A stretch of 64,000 nt of DNA, taken from assembly GCA_010909725.1 (NCBI GenBank), contig JAACMV010000019.1:558001-622000 (forward strand). The letters are read 5' to 3'. The translations under genes were made by a program, and so were the position numbers. This DNA comes from Picochlorum sp. 'celeri'. Its lineage: Eukaryota; Chlorophyta; Trebouxiophyceae. Each line of letters begins with the position of its first letter. Within the stretch, counting starts at the first letter, position 1. The notes beneath the pieces were generated by a model, which made no database searches, was not told where the DNA came from, and saw only the letters and a list, made by a program, of their open reading frames with translations. Positions 39,375 through 48,687 of the stretch are shown in pieces.

Positions 39375-40667
39375 ATGGGTTCAGAAGCAAATATGGTTGG
39401 AACTCGATATCAGGGAGTTCAGAAGGAGTCGGCGGGATACAAGTTGCTCAAGAGCATGGGTTGGAACGAAGGCGAGGGGCTGGGTGCGTCCAAACAGGGC
39501 ATTAAGGAGCATATACGAGTGAAGAAAAAGTTTGAAAATTGGGGTGTGGGGGCTGTTGAGTCTCATGATCGGGCACGAGATTGGTCGAATAATATGTCAG
39601 AGTTTCACAGAGTTTTGAGTTCTCTGAGTGAGATTACGTCAAAGCATGCTGGGAGTTCGTCGTCATCTTCTGAAGAAGACGATGATGATACTGTTGTTGC
39701 TTCCCCCAAAAAGAGCAAGTCCGCAGAGGGCGAGGCAAGAAAGAGTAAAAAGAAAAAGGATGGGAAGAAGAAGAAAGCTGGAAAGAAGAAGGATAAGAAA
39801 AAGGATAGCAAGAAGGAAGAAAAGAAGAAAGCCTCACATATTGGTAGATTTAAACGGCGAGAACATGCCAAAATGGTGAAAGGGTATTCGTCGAGTGATC
39901 TTGCGGCTATTCTTGGGGAGGATCCATTTTCCAAGCAGGCAGAGTTGATGGCACAGGGGGGAACTGATGCTGACGGCAACGCCAAGCAAGAAAGCTCGTC
40001 GCATGAAGAAGATATAGAAGAAGAGAAAATAGCTGTAGTCGTAGAATCAAAGTCGAACAAGGATGAGTATGTTGTTCCAGAGGACAGATGGTGGTCCAAC
40101 TACTTTGTTCGGGGACCGAGAGCAGGGAGTAAAAAAGAAAAGAGTAGCATTCGCAAAACAAAAGGATTTTCTGAACAGGATCAGGAGAATCTTTTCACGT
40201 CTGCCCATGATGGTGCCACGACTGGCCGGATTGGCCTTGGCAGGTCCTCCATGCCCAAAAAGGTTGCAGGTGTGCGATGGCAGGGCACCAAGACCCGCTT
40301 GGATGACGATTCCGATAATGAGCAAGAGGAGAATGAAAAAGAATGTTCATCGACGGATGATGACGACGATGATGTGCAGATTAAGATTGTGATGCCACCC
40401 AAAAAGAAGGTGCGACAATCAGGTGACACGTCAAACCAGGACATTGCAGGCATATTGGAGCATCTGTTGTCCCAGGAGACGAGCAAGTCTATGAAAATGA
40501 AGTCTCTGATTAAAGGTGCTGTCAAGCACTTACAAAAGGATGCCACCATCACGACGAAATCCAAACGTCTCAAAGTCCAAATCACCCAGTGTCTAGAATC
40601 ACAGCAGGGCTCGGTCTTTGCCATCAAAGGCAAAATAGTGTCTCTGTCACAGCATAATAGCCATTAA
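39375..40667 (+). CDS. G-patch protein (GPATCH4/PINX1-like)
   Basis: 430 aa. The G-patch is at the N-terminus: GYKLLKSMGWNEGEGLGASK, then QGIKEHIRVKKKFENWGVGA, followed by RARDWSNNMSEFHRVLSSL, which resembles the segment after the G-patch of GPATCH4. The middle is a Ser/Asp-rich stretch and a long Lys-rich tract (KKKKAGKKKDKKKD-like, nucleolar type). Two further acidic patches and a short conserved-looking C-terminal helix follow. G-patch proteins activate DEAH helicases. A role in rRNA processing or snoRNA modification is inferred. No intron. Confidence 0.8.
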   Translation: MGSEANMVGTRYQGVQKESAGYKLLKSMGWNEGEGLGASKQGIKEHIRVKKKFENWGVGAVESHDRARDWSNNMSEFHRVLSSLSEITSKHAGSSSSSSEEDDDDTVVASPKKSKSAEGEARKSKKKKDGKKKKAGKKKDKKKDSKKEEKKKASHIGRFKRREHAKMVKGYSSSDLAAILGEDPFSKQAELMAQGGTDADGNAKQESSSHEEDIEEEKIAVVVESKSNKDEYVVPEDRWWSNYFVRGPRAGSKKEKSSIRKTKGFSEQDQENLFTSAHDGATTGRIGLGRSSMPKKVAGVRWQGTKTRLDDDSDNEQEENEKECSSTDDDDDDVQIKIVMPPKKKVRQSGDTSNQDIAGILEHLLSQETSKSMKMKSLIKGAVKHLQKDATITTKSKRLKVQITQCLESQQGSVFAIKGKIVSLSQHNSH

Positions 40668-40702
40668 TTAAATAAAATTAATTGTTTTGTAGTAAAAGAT
40701 AG

Positions 40703-41584
40703 ATGGATTCATCCCGTCAACGTGCTGTGAGGCCTCGCAACTCCTCTTCCGGGGGAGGAGGAGCATTGTCCATCATTTCAAGACATGCGACAAAGAAACG
40801 CGTGTCTATTGGGCTCGTATGGTTATTTGGACTTTTTGCAGTATTTTTTGCACCCGCTCCTGTCAAAATTACGGATGAAAAATTGGCCAATTTTCGGCAT
40901 AGTATAGCTCAAGCTCATAAAGTGGAGGACAGGCTTGCAGCAGCAGAACGGTCCTATCTCGAGGCAGATATGAGGGCTCGTCGACACAAAGTTTGGTTTT
41001 GGAGATTTAGACCAGAGTATAGAGAGAAAGTGAAAGCTCATGATCCAGAGATACGAGATGCAAAGACTCGAGTACGTGCTCTTCAACAGGAGCGGGATGC
41101 AATGCTGAAAGAGGCCAAGTCCAATTTGGGAATCTGGTCTGACGCTGGGATAGAAGAATCTAGAAAGATGTTATGGACGTCGTTTGACTCTGGAAAAGTG
41201 TTTGCGCAAAGGCAGACATTTTGGGACAGTCTGTTTACTATTTTGAGGGCACGGGATAGAGACTGGGTGTCTCTGCTGGTAAATTTGTTGCTCACTGCGC
41301 TCGTGAATTACACTGTGGGTGGCATCATGGCAGTGGTGACGTTTATATTCTCTCTTCCATCGTTCATTTCGAGTTATGCAACAAGCTTCCCGAGTGGCCT
41401 CTTGTTTTTTGCTGTAGCATCAGTTGCAGCAGTATCGCTGATTGCAGCATACCTAGCCCTCCTGTACTTTTCAGGCGCTGCAGTCATCTACACAACAGCA
41501 TCATTTGTCAATATGCAGCAGCGTAGACTTGCGTACGAGCGACAACAACGACTTCGATATGGAGGGAGACCTCATTATGAATAA
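40703..41584 (+). CDS. Membrane protein of green-lineage type, function unknown
   Basis: 293 aa. A basic, Ser/Gly-rich N-terminus is followed by one helix (IGLVWLFGLFAVFFAPAP), then an amphipathic coiled region of about 110 residues (AERSYLEADMRARRHKVWFW, YREKVKAHDPEIRDAKTRVR). Two or three C-terminal helices (LVNLLLTALVNYTVGGIMAV, LLFFAVASVAAVSLIAAYLAL) and a basic tail end the protein. The arrangement resembles uncharacterised conserved plant/algal membrane proteins, but I cannot name one. No intron. TGTAA at about 41604. Confidence 0.65.
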   Translation: MDSSRQRAVRPRNSSSGGGGALSIISRHATKKRVSIGLVWLFGLFAVFFAPAPVKITDEKLANFRHSIAQAHKVEDRLAAAERSYLEADMRARRHKVWFWRFRPEYREKVKAHDPEIRDAKTRVRALQQERDAMLKEAKSNLGIWSDAGIEESRKMLWTSFDSGKVFAQRQTFWDSLFTILRARDRDWVSLLVNLLLTALVNYTVGGIMAVVTFIFSLPSFISSYATSFPSGLLFFAVASVAAVSLIAAYLALLYFSGAAVIYTTASFVNMQQRRLAYERQQRLRYGGRPHYE

Positions 41585-41652
41585 ATGAATGAATATATAT
41601 ACATGTAATATAAAGAAGAAGAACATGAGGGCAAAAAGAAAAAGCTCATCAT

Positions 41653-42393
41653 CTAGGCATGATCTCGTGGCATGGTGCTCTTTGCCACTGCCCCAGCACT
41701 ATCTGGGCGCGTCGTATCGGACGCCGCTCCTCGAACGCGCGCATACGGAAGGCTTCTATTCTCAGCAAGAGCTGCAACGTCGGCTGCCAGAACTTCTTTC
41801 GGTACTTTTCCAACTGCAGCAGCCTGTGGTGTTCCTGATGCATCCAAAAACACAAACTCTGGAATACCCTTGACATTATACTCTTCCATCTCCGGCGCCC
41901 ATTTACTATTATCAATATTCATCATAACAAAGTTGACTCGACCTTGGTATTCCCTCTCAGCCTCCAAAGTGGACGGCAAAAGCTCCTTACACATGTCACA
42001 CCAGTCTGCATAGAATTCCAACACGGTTGGCTTTCCATTCCCAAGTGCCTCGTCCAATGGAAGAGATCCAGCCTCCAATGCAGCAAATGAAGGACCACCT
42101 AAACCAATCTTTCCAACGATAAACAGAGCAACTCCCAAACCGACAGCGCCACCAGCCAACAAGCCCTTTGATGAAGGTGCCTCCTCTCCTCCTCCCCCAA
42201 CGGCTGGTGCAGAAGCCGTGGTCGGTTCCTCCGACACAGAGGTCTCTCCGTCGTCTGTCGCTCTACATCTGAATGGAACTCTACCACCAGGGGTCCGAGT
42301 ACCACGTGAGGATGGCGCATGGCCAACAGAAGCAGCGCTGAGACACAGTCCACACGCATGTCTCTTTTGCATCATCGTCATGGAATGAAGCAT
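41653..42393 (-). CDS. HCF164-like thylakoid thioredoxin-like protein
   Basis: 246 aa. N-terminal chloroplast transit region (Ala/Ser/Arg-rich), one membrane anchor ([20 protein letters not shown]), then a thioredoxin fold: [17 protein letters not shown] with the WCxxC redox pair, [20 protein letters not shown], and [14 protein letters not shown] with the cis-Pro. Residue order matches plant HCF164, which carries reducing equivalents across the thylakoid membrane and is needed for cytochrome b6f assembly. It lies in the same window as the FTR catalytic subunit that supplies stromal thioredoxin reduction. No intron. Confidence 0.9.
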   Translation of the reverse strand: MLHSMTMMQKRHACGLCLSAASVGHAPSSRGTRTPGGRVPFRCRATDDGETSVSEEPTTASAPAVGGGGEEAPSSKGLLAGGAVGLGVALFIVGKIGLGGPSFAALEAGSLPLDEALGNGKPTVLEFYADWCDMCKELLPSTLEAEREYQGRVNFVMMNIDNSKWAPEMEEYNVKGIPEFVFLDASGTPQAAAVGKVPKEVLAADVAALAENRSLPYARVRGAASDTTRPDSAGAVAKSTMPRDHA

Positions 42394-42632
42394 GGCTACT
42401 CTCTGTGATATGAGAATTGAATATGTGTTCAGAATACCTACTGTAATTAAAAAATATAAAGCATGTGAACGAAACGCATGCGTTTCAGTAGATTTGTCGA
42501 CATTGTGATCATATTACGGAACTTTTCATTTTTTTACCCCCAGATGATTGAATGGCGGTGGCTGTGCCTTGACGGTATTCAATAACTCAATAATTATTCT
42601 TCTTATTCTGATGCTACTTCAACTTTGAATGC

Positions 42633-43631
42633 ATGATGCAATCGGTTCTCAGAGCACTATCCAAAACAGGTCTTGCTGTTCCTGAGAGAGTGGAGCAACT
42701 CTGTTTCGAGAAATGCAGATGGTTTCAGTCTATGAAAGATGTAGAATCGAGGCGATGCTATGCAACACATGGAGTATCTGACAGGAGTGAGGAGTCGAAG
42801 ACTGGTATGGTCAAGTTTTATTCATCTGTTGGCGTGAGAGAGGCACCAGCTGATGATTCTTCTGGTTCATTGTCAACAGCCCCCTGCCGTGGGTACGAAA
42901 TTACATTGGATAGGTTTACACTCAAGTCTCCAGCAAAGAAACCATTAGTGCTTCCTACGAAAGCGTTAGCGCATGGAATAGCTGCCGAATGGGACTGGCA
43001 AGGCTCGCGGATAGATCCAAACACCATGCCCCTCATGTCGTTGGCAGCAACAGCAATTGATGAGCCGCAAAGCCCCGCTGTCGTCGCGCAAAATACCGCA
43101 GGATTTTTATCTACAGATCCTGTGTTATGTCGTGTAGAAGACAGTAGAGATCCGGAGCTGTTCAAGAAGCAAGAGGATGTGATGCAACCATTTTTACAAT
43201 TGGCCCGGGAAAGACTTGGTCTTGTGCTGGAGACATCGTCCAGCATTTTCGGCGCACCTGTGTCGGAAGAAGATCTTCTCAAGGTTCAAAAATACATTAT
43301 AGGTATGCAAGTTTCATTCCAGTCCGATTGTTGATGGCTGCATTGTGACCCATGGATGAATGTTTTACTACTGTATACAGGGTTGAGTCCATGGGAGAGG
43401 AGTGCATTTGAACAACTATCATCGGCTTGCAAATCCGTGTGCATGGCTATTGGTGGCGTTGAAGGATCGTTTTCGATACAGGATCTATTGAAAGCGTCCA
43501 GAGTGGAAGAAGACCATCAGATTGAACAGTGGGGTCTTGTCGAAGGGGGGCATGATATTGATATTGCCGAAGTCCATGTACGAGTGGCAGCTCCCATGGT
43601 GTTTCTCAAATTACTCCGATCGACCCTGTAG
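42633..43631 (+). CDS. Mitochondrial F1-ATPase assembly chaperone ATP12
   Basis: Two exons, 42633-43302 and 43381-43631; the 78-nt intron (GTATGC...ATACAG) joins QKYIIG to LSPWERSAFEQL in frame. Product about 306 aa. A mitochondrial presequence covers roughly residues 1-55. The ATP12 domain shows MVKFYSSVGV, YEITLDRFTLKSPAKKPLVL, AAEWDWQGSRIDPNTMPLMS, TDPVLCRVE and, near the end, ASRVEEDHQIEQWGLVEGGH. ATP12 binds free F1-alpha subunits and prevents aggregation before hexamer assembly. It is divergent from HCF164. Confidence 0.93.
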
Positions 43632-43736
43632 GAGTCGTTAAAAATAGTTTAAAAATATTGTTGTAAGAATGAATGGGAGTACGCTAGAGAAGAGATATTA
43701 AAAAAATGGACGACATGACATGTGGAATTCCAAACC

Positions 43737-44767
43737 ATGGGTAGAATAGTTGAAATAGGGGATACCATCATTATTCATGATGACAGTAGCATTAAAAATT
43801 TGCTGTTAAATCATCCTGGGTGTATTTATACGACAATGTATGTGTGTGGTGAGAAGTTACGTGTTACTGACCTTTCAAGCCATGTGGACAGGCTTTCTCA
43901 GGTTGCAGTCTCTTCTTCCGAGGAGGATACTCTATCGCGCATCGATGATGACAATCAAAGAGATATAGTTCGTTCAAAGATACGGTTACGGATTCAAGAA
44001 GCTATCCCGCGTGGTAAGGACTGTTTTGGAGAAGTTGCTGGCTTGATGATGGTGGTGGTGATTCTTCAACAGCCACGTGATGGAGAGGACAGCGACGATT
44101 GGATGAAGATATACATGTCTCCATATGATGCATCACATGCAGTTCGACATGGTGGGACGGCGTACATTCTCGGGCCACCACGCAAAAATCCCATGATGAA
44201 GGATACAACATGGGTGGCAGACAGGAGGTACCTGGAGGAGATGGCACCTACAGATGCCATTGATGTACTCCTTTGTACAAAAGAGGGCAATGTACTAGAA
44301 GGGCTCATCACGAATCTTTTCATTGTTGTCGAAAAGGAGTCTGGGGGCATGGTTGTACAAACAGCTCCGGTGGAAGCTGGTGTGCTCCCAGGGACCATGA
44401 GGGCTCGAGTCATTGAAGCATGCAAACACGCAGGGATTCCTATCGAATACAATGTCTGTCCGAATGTCTCAGAGAGACATTTATGGAGGGAAGCATTTTT
44501 GACCAATAGGTATGACATTTCAATATATTACAACGTGTGTCGAGTTTATTTTACGTATCATGGGAAGAAACGTCAGGCAATTAAACGTATTTTTTTCTTG
44601 GAAAACGCAGCTTGAGGAAACTACAGGCGCTTGGAGAAATTGCGTGTCTGACCAACAATGTATGGGGACTTGTGCCATGGCGCCATACCTTCTCAGTGCC
44701 TGGGCCTGTATCCAGGATTATATCCACATCTCTTGATCATGTACTGAACAAATGCTCAAAATATTAA
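43737..44767 (+). CDS. PLP-dependent class IV aminotransferase (ADC lyase/D-amino-acid aminotransferase type)
   Basis: Two exons, to 44509 and 44611-44767; the 101-nt intron (GTATGA...AACGCAG) joins REAFLTN to SLRKLQALGEIA in frame. The ATG at 43737 (ACCATGG) is chosen; the frame upstream has only a GTG. Product about 310 aa. Fold-type IV features are GCIYTTMYVCGEKL at the start of the substrate loop, the probable PLP Lys in RKNPMMKDTTWVADRR, the GNVLEGLITNLFIV signature and VLPGTMRARVIEAC. Plant relatives include 4-amino-4-deoxychorismate lyase (folate) and D-amino-acid transaminases; sequence alone does not decide. The class assignment is firm and the substrate open. Confidence 0.85.
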
Positions 44768-44800
44768 TTGAATACTGTTTCGTGGAAAAAAGTGTACCTA

Positions 44801-46090
44801 CTAATCACTCAAAATGCCTTCGAGCAATGATATGATTGTTGGTGAGGCAAGCGTATCCTCTCCAGGGGTGGCACCTGATCCACCCTGTGGCTTTACGTTA
44901 CTCTTCTTCTGACGGATCGTCCCCTGTCTAAGGCTTTGTTTAAGCTGTTGTGTTAATTTTGCAGCAGCACTCGCTGCATCTGGAGAAAGATGGCTCACAT
45001 CTGAAGCTACTCGGCGCCTGGCATCTGTCCTGACTGGTGTCTTTGAAGGACTCACTCGGATGGCCAAAGGTCCCAACATGGCCCCGGTACATCTCAATGC
45101 TGCGTTCGTATATTCTTTAGAAGCGAATTCAACAAAGGCAATTTTCGTATCATGCTGGGCATCCCCCAAAAGGCGTATTTTACTCACAGGTCCACACACC
45201 ATTTGGAAAAATTGCCTCAGCACATCCCGCTCCACAGTCTTGTGAATATTCGCGACATACACCGTTCTCGCCACAGCTTCTCTCTCACGTTCAGATCGTG
45301 GCAGAAACTGGTCCTTCACCGGAATGATGGCAGTTTTGGAGGGACTCACCCGAATAGTACTTTCCCCAAGCGTACTCCCAGACAGTGACAATGCTTCCTT
45401 CGCCGCCGCAACACTGTGAAATTCGATGAAAGCGAATCGAAGCACTGTATTCGTATCACCACAAATCCTGTAATCGACAATTGGACCACAATCACTGAAA
45501 AACCGTGCAAGCTCTTGCTCTGTTACCTGATGATGAACATCTGCCACATACACAGTTCTCTTCACCTTATCAACTGCATCCACATCACCACTGCTTGGCA
45601 CTTTCTCTTTATTCTCCTTCTTATTTTTTGTTTTATTCGTTGACAACGCAACTCCCTCAGAAGCAGAGCCATGGCGCCTTCTAGGCAACACTTTTCTCTC
45701 CTTCTTCTTCTTCCCTGCCCCACCAAACGAATCCAGATGCTCAGGAGCAGGAAGCACAGGATTAAACTCGGCACTAAAGGCACTCAAATCACTACTTTTC
45801 TCTGACTCATTGCTCAGACCACCAATAGACGAGAATAACAGCCCGTCACTGCTGAGAGGAACAAACACATCTGGTCCCCCCCACAAGGATGCCATATGAG
45901 ACGCATCCTGCCCACCTTCAACCGACCCATTCACATCCTGAATAGATTGTATACCCAAATTCTTCATCTCATCCACAATCAAGTCACCCTGTGCCACACG
46001 CAACCCTCCCGGTGCCAGAGAACCACCCATGCGCATCTCCTGTGCGTCTGCCTTCTCCGTCTTATCTATCACGTCAACAATCGCAGACAT
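44801..46090 (-). CDS. CID-type RNA-binding protein (two RRMs, plant CID8-13 family)
   Basis: About 429 aa from MSAIVDVIDK (46090); an upstream in-frame ATG at 46135 would add a hydrophobic 15-residue leader and is less likely. A PAM2-like motif (AEFNPVLPAPEHL), which would bind the MLLE domain of poly(A)-binding protein, precedes a basic stretch (KKKKERKVLPRRRHG). Then come two RRMs: RTVYVADVHHQVTEQELARF with LRFAFIEFHSVAAAKEAL, and RTVYVANIHKTVERDVLRQF with IAFVEFASKEYTNAAL. Each RRM ends with the family hallmark IRVSPSKTA/P. This combination is known from plant CTC-interacting-domain proteins and is strong evidence for the green lineage. Confidence 0.92.
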   Translation of the reverse strand: MSAIVDVIDKTEKADAQEMRMGGSLAPGGLRVAQGDLIVDEMKNLGIQSIQDVNGSVEGGQDASHMASLWGGPDVFVPLSSDGLLFSSIGGLSNESEKSSDLSAFSAEFNPVLPAPEHLDSFGGAGKKKKERKVLPRRRHGSASEGVALSTNKTKNKKENKEKVPSSGDVDAVDKVKRTVYVADVHHQVTEQELARFFSDCGPIVDYRICGDTNTVLRFAFIEFHSVAAAKEALSLSGSTLGESTIRVSPSKTAIIPVKDQFLPRSEREREAVARTVYVANIHKTVERDVLRQFFQMVCGPVSKIRLLGDAQHDTKIAFVEFASKEYTNAALRCTGAMLGPLAIRVSPSKTPVRTDARRRVASDVSHLSPDAASAAAKLTQQLKQSLRQGTIRQKKSNVKPQGGSGATPGEDTLASPTIISLLEGILSD

Positions 46091-46186
46091 ATTTATTTGC
46101 TTATATATGAATAAACCTACAAAAATACACCGCAATGAGGGTAAGATGCACCCAATTATCGTAGTAGGCCCGGCGTGCCAGCAAAC

Positions 46187-46578
46187 TCAACCACGCTGGC
46201 GCAGACCACCGTCCACGGTTTCATCATTCTCCTCATACAATCGGATATAGCACCTCATACATACCTTTTGAGTATATTTTTTAGCTTCTATGAACTGCCT
46301 CCTACACCAATACCTATTCACAGAAGTGGAATTGATCCAAAGAATGGTGAAATCCTCGGGACACAACACAACACTGTAGCGCTCTCCAAAGTAGGCTACC
46401 AAGCCTCTTCGAAAGGCGTGTTGCCTTTGTTTATTAACTGAAAGAAATACAACCAATCGTTTAGGCTATGGACCCAGGGCCAGGATGCCCGAGGGTATGA
46501 ACCCCTTCCGGTGCCGTGAGATTGAGCCGATTGCCGGCTGAACTCGTACAGTCTACCAAGTCCTATCGAAGGACTCAT
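46187..46578 (-). CDS. Small uncharacterised protein, probably two exons
   Basis: The main exon 46187-46437 encodes about 83 residues with a strongly protein-like sequence (GLVAYFGERYSVVLCPEDFT, NRYWCRRQFIEAKKYTQ, KVCMRCYIRLYEENDE). A very good acceptor (TTGTATTTCTTTCAG) lies directly upstream. A frame-compatible 5' exon could be 46557-46578 (ATG at 46578, donor GTAGAC), giving MSPSIGLVNKQRQHAFRRG and a protein of about 90 aa. The exon 1 choice is inference. The family is unknown; a CxxC pair near the end might bind metal. Confidence 0.45.
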
Positions 46579-46890
46579 CCGATGGTAGATGAACTATAGC
46601 CCTATCCAAGGTCGTCTTTCATGGGATGAGATTCCACAATGATCGATGGTATCTGGATGAGGAGAGTCCCGATGGATGCATTCATTCCGTTGATACGCGC
46701 TCGCATCTCTAAAAATTTAAAAGGAAATCTGCGTATAAGATTACATTACGATTTTTGCGACAAGAGAGATCACGTCTTGTTGTATTCTAAGTAAGGGCTC
46801 CCGTGTGACTTGTTGCTCTTGTAGTCCACTCGAGTCGACAGTGAAGAACACATTCTCTTTATTATACACTTTCGCAGCAGGAATATAGTA
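46438..46890. other. Structured non-coding stretch (intron and upstream region)
   Basis: No good ORF. Several local hairpins are visible: GGGT/ACCC near 46483-46495, AGCCG/CGGCT near 46526-46540, and AGTCCT/AGGACT near 46558-46574 enclosed by CTACC/GGTAG. GGCTAT near 46465 can pair with ATAGCC near 46595, closing all of them. It may be a structured intron/leader or an unrecognised ncRNA. I could not match it to snRNA, SRP, RNase P/MRP or tRNA. Confidence 0.3.
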
Positions 46891-47337
46891 ATGATGATGT
46901 CTATGGTAGCACCAGTGACGGCTTTGCCTGTGGTCGGAGGCAGGCGAGCACAGACGAGGCGTGGTCGGTCGCTCGTCTCCGTCAGAGCCATGTCTCAGGA
47001 GACAACCTCCAAGTCCCTCGAAATTATGCGCAAGTTTTCAGAGCAGTATGCAAAGAGATCCGGCACATACTTTTGTATGGACAAGTCCGTGACGGCTGTG
47101 GTTATCAAAGGATTAGCAGAGCACAAGGATGAGTTGGGTGCCCCATTGTGTCCTTGCAGGCATTATGATGACAAGCAGGCTGAGGCTGACCAGGGATTCT
47201 GGAATTGCCCATGTGTTCCTATGAGAGAGAGAAAAGAGTGCCATTGCATGTTGTTCTTGACAGAGGATAACGATTTTAGAGGAGATGAGCAGGAGATTAC
47301 CATTGAGGAGGTTGTACAGATGACGGAAGGAATGTAA
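46891..47337 (+). CDS. Ferredoxin-thioredoxin reductase catalytic subunit
   Basis: 148 aa. The first 35 residues form a plastid transit peptide (Arg/Ser/Ala-rich, ending SVRAMS). The mature part has the 4Fe-4S/redox cysteines in the family order: the FC in SGTYFCMDKSVTAVVIKGL, LCPCRHYDDK, NCPCVPMRE and KECHCMLFL (CPC...CPC...CHC). It passes electrons from ferredoxin to stromal thioredoxins and so switches Calvin-cycle enzymes on in light. No intron. TGTAA at 47409-47413. Confidence 0.96.
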   Translation: MMMSMVAPVTALPVVGGRRAQTRRGRSLVSVRAMSQETTSKSLEIMRKFSEQYAKRSGTYFCMDKSVTAVVIKGLAEHKDELGAPLCPCRHYDDKQAEADQGFWNCPCVPMRERKECHCMLFLTEDNDFRGDEQEITIEEVVQMTEGM

Positions 47338-47425
47338 GAACATTGGATCATCTTGATGGTGAGAGGAGATTGATTTCGTTATTAGTATGTGATTGCATGA
47401 TGTATCTTTGTAATAATTATAATGG

Positions 47426-48247
47426 TTATACACTGTCCAAATAGAACAAGGCATTGTTTGCCCGAAGCAGCTGTGTTGCCCTGTTGGAACACGCCGCTAA
47501 TTCTCGATCTGCATTAAGTACAATGTCACATGCAATATCGTCGGTTGAATTCAAGATGCGTTCACAATAGGTTGCAGTTTCTGATAGTTCCCGGATTGCA
47601 TTTGTCACCATGCCATCCAGTGCTTTCCGAGTCGTCCTTTCTTCCTGTCGAATCATTTCTTGCATACGTTCTTCTGCTAGTCTTTCTACCTGTATTTCTC
47701 GGTACCCAATGCCCCACGTATCATGTACGGTGAGAGCGGTGGTGCCATACTCCACCTGAGGAATATGCAAATTCTCTCCAGGCATCCACTCCACACCTCC
47801 CATGGCCTCGTGCGATCGCACGACATATTTATATTCTACACCTGGTGACACCGACAGTAATCTATCCAGAGGCACGTGCACATGACCCGTCCACACGTGA
47901 CCATCGTTCCATTCTAGGCTGAGGGACTGCTCAGCATCCCACTGCCCCAGACCTGGCAGGTTCCCCACAACACACACTCCACTCCCAAACTCACAGCATT
48001 TATACACTCTAAACGTTATAGTCACTTGACCGTATTCTATTGAAGCAGAAGGTGCATGGACCGGTTTATCAGTCACACTCGCTCGACAAAAATGGCGCCG
48101 AGACGTCCTAGAGCTCAAAGACCTAACACCTCTATATCTTGCGAGTGAATTCTTCTTTGATGCATCAAATGTTTTTTGATAGTGACATGAATGGCAACAA
48201 AGGTGCCCACCATACGACCCAACGACAGATTGGCGGAGGTGGGTCAT
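47426..48247 (-). CDS. Plastid starch-binding (CBM20) protein with coiled tail
   Basis: 273 aa. Residues 1-65 are a basic, Ser/His-rich transit-type leader. A CBM20 domain spans about 70-180: ITFRVYKCCEFGSGVCVVGN, LPGLGQWDAEQSLSLEW, YKYVVRSHEAMGGVEWMPGE and a final aromatic strand. The last 90 residues are helical and charged (VERLAEERMQEMIRQEER). There is no catalytic domain, so it probably tethers a partner to starch, as PTST-type plant proteins do. The combination with this coil is inferred from sequence only. Confidence 0.82.
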   Translation of the reverse strand: MTHLRQSVVGSYGGHLCCHSCHYQKTFDASKKNSLARYRGVRSLSSRTSRRHFCRASVTDKPVHAPSASIEYGQVTITFRVYKCCEFGSGVCVVGNLPGLGQWDAEQSLSLEWNDGHVWTGHVHVPLDRLLSVSPGVEYKYVVRSHEAMGGVEWMPGENLHIPQVEYGTTALTVHDTWGIGYREIQVERLAEERMQEMIRQEERTTRKALDGMVTNAIRELSETATYCERILNSTDDIACDIVLNADRELAACSNRATQLLRANNALFYLDSV

Positions 48248-48687
48248 TCTGTACCTTGTGGTTTATTCGCACATGGTTGTAGTATTCGAATGCCTACCAG
48301 TGCTTTTCAAAAAATGTTTACAATTTCTCATCTGTGCAGATGAGGTACAGGCGCATGTGTCAAGAATGGCATGGAGAGACGAGAGATTTTTTTTTGAACC
48401 CTCTTTCGATGATGGCACCATTTTTGACTGGTACCCACTGGTGGGGTTTTCTCTAGAAATTGCAACGTGCGACGCCATTATCTTCTTCTTCTTGCTGTTA
48501 TTCTCATGAGTTACATAGTGTGTTCTACAATAATGGTATGATGATAGTGTGATGACAATTGTTTTCTGGAAGAAGGGGAAGATACATGCATGTATCTGTG
48601 TCAGTACTTTGATGTATACTTTTGGCTTTCGAATCATGCAATCATATAATAAATTCATAGTGAGACTAGAATCAGAATCTCACTCTA
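48248..48687. other. Intergenic region with short ambiguous ORFs
   Basis: ORFs of 83 (plus, 48258-48509) and 131 codons (minus, 48263-48658) overlap each other. The plus one ends in a hydrophobic stretch (FFFLLLFS), and its coding start could be a spliced exon after TCTGTGCAG at 48339. Neither is convincing. Confidence 0.25.

Noticed and set aside
46555..46585. Hammerhead-like ribozyme (minus strand GGATGAGTCC...GGAC)
   Set aside because: The CUGAUGA core is imperfect and the conserved GAAA after stem II is missing.
46440..46700. snRNA, SRP, RNase P/MRP or TPP riboswitch
   Set aside because: None of the signature sequences I know for these RNAs are present; kept only as a structured block.
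48258..48658. Overlapping 83- and 131-codon ORFs
   Set aside because: They oppose each other, have biased low-complexity ends and no family features.
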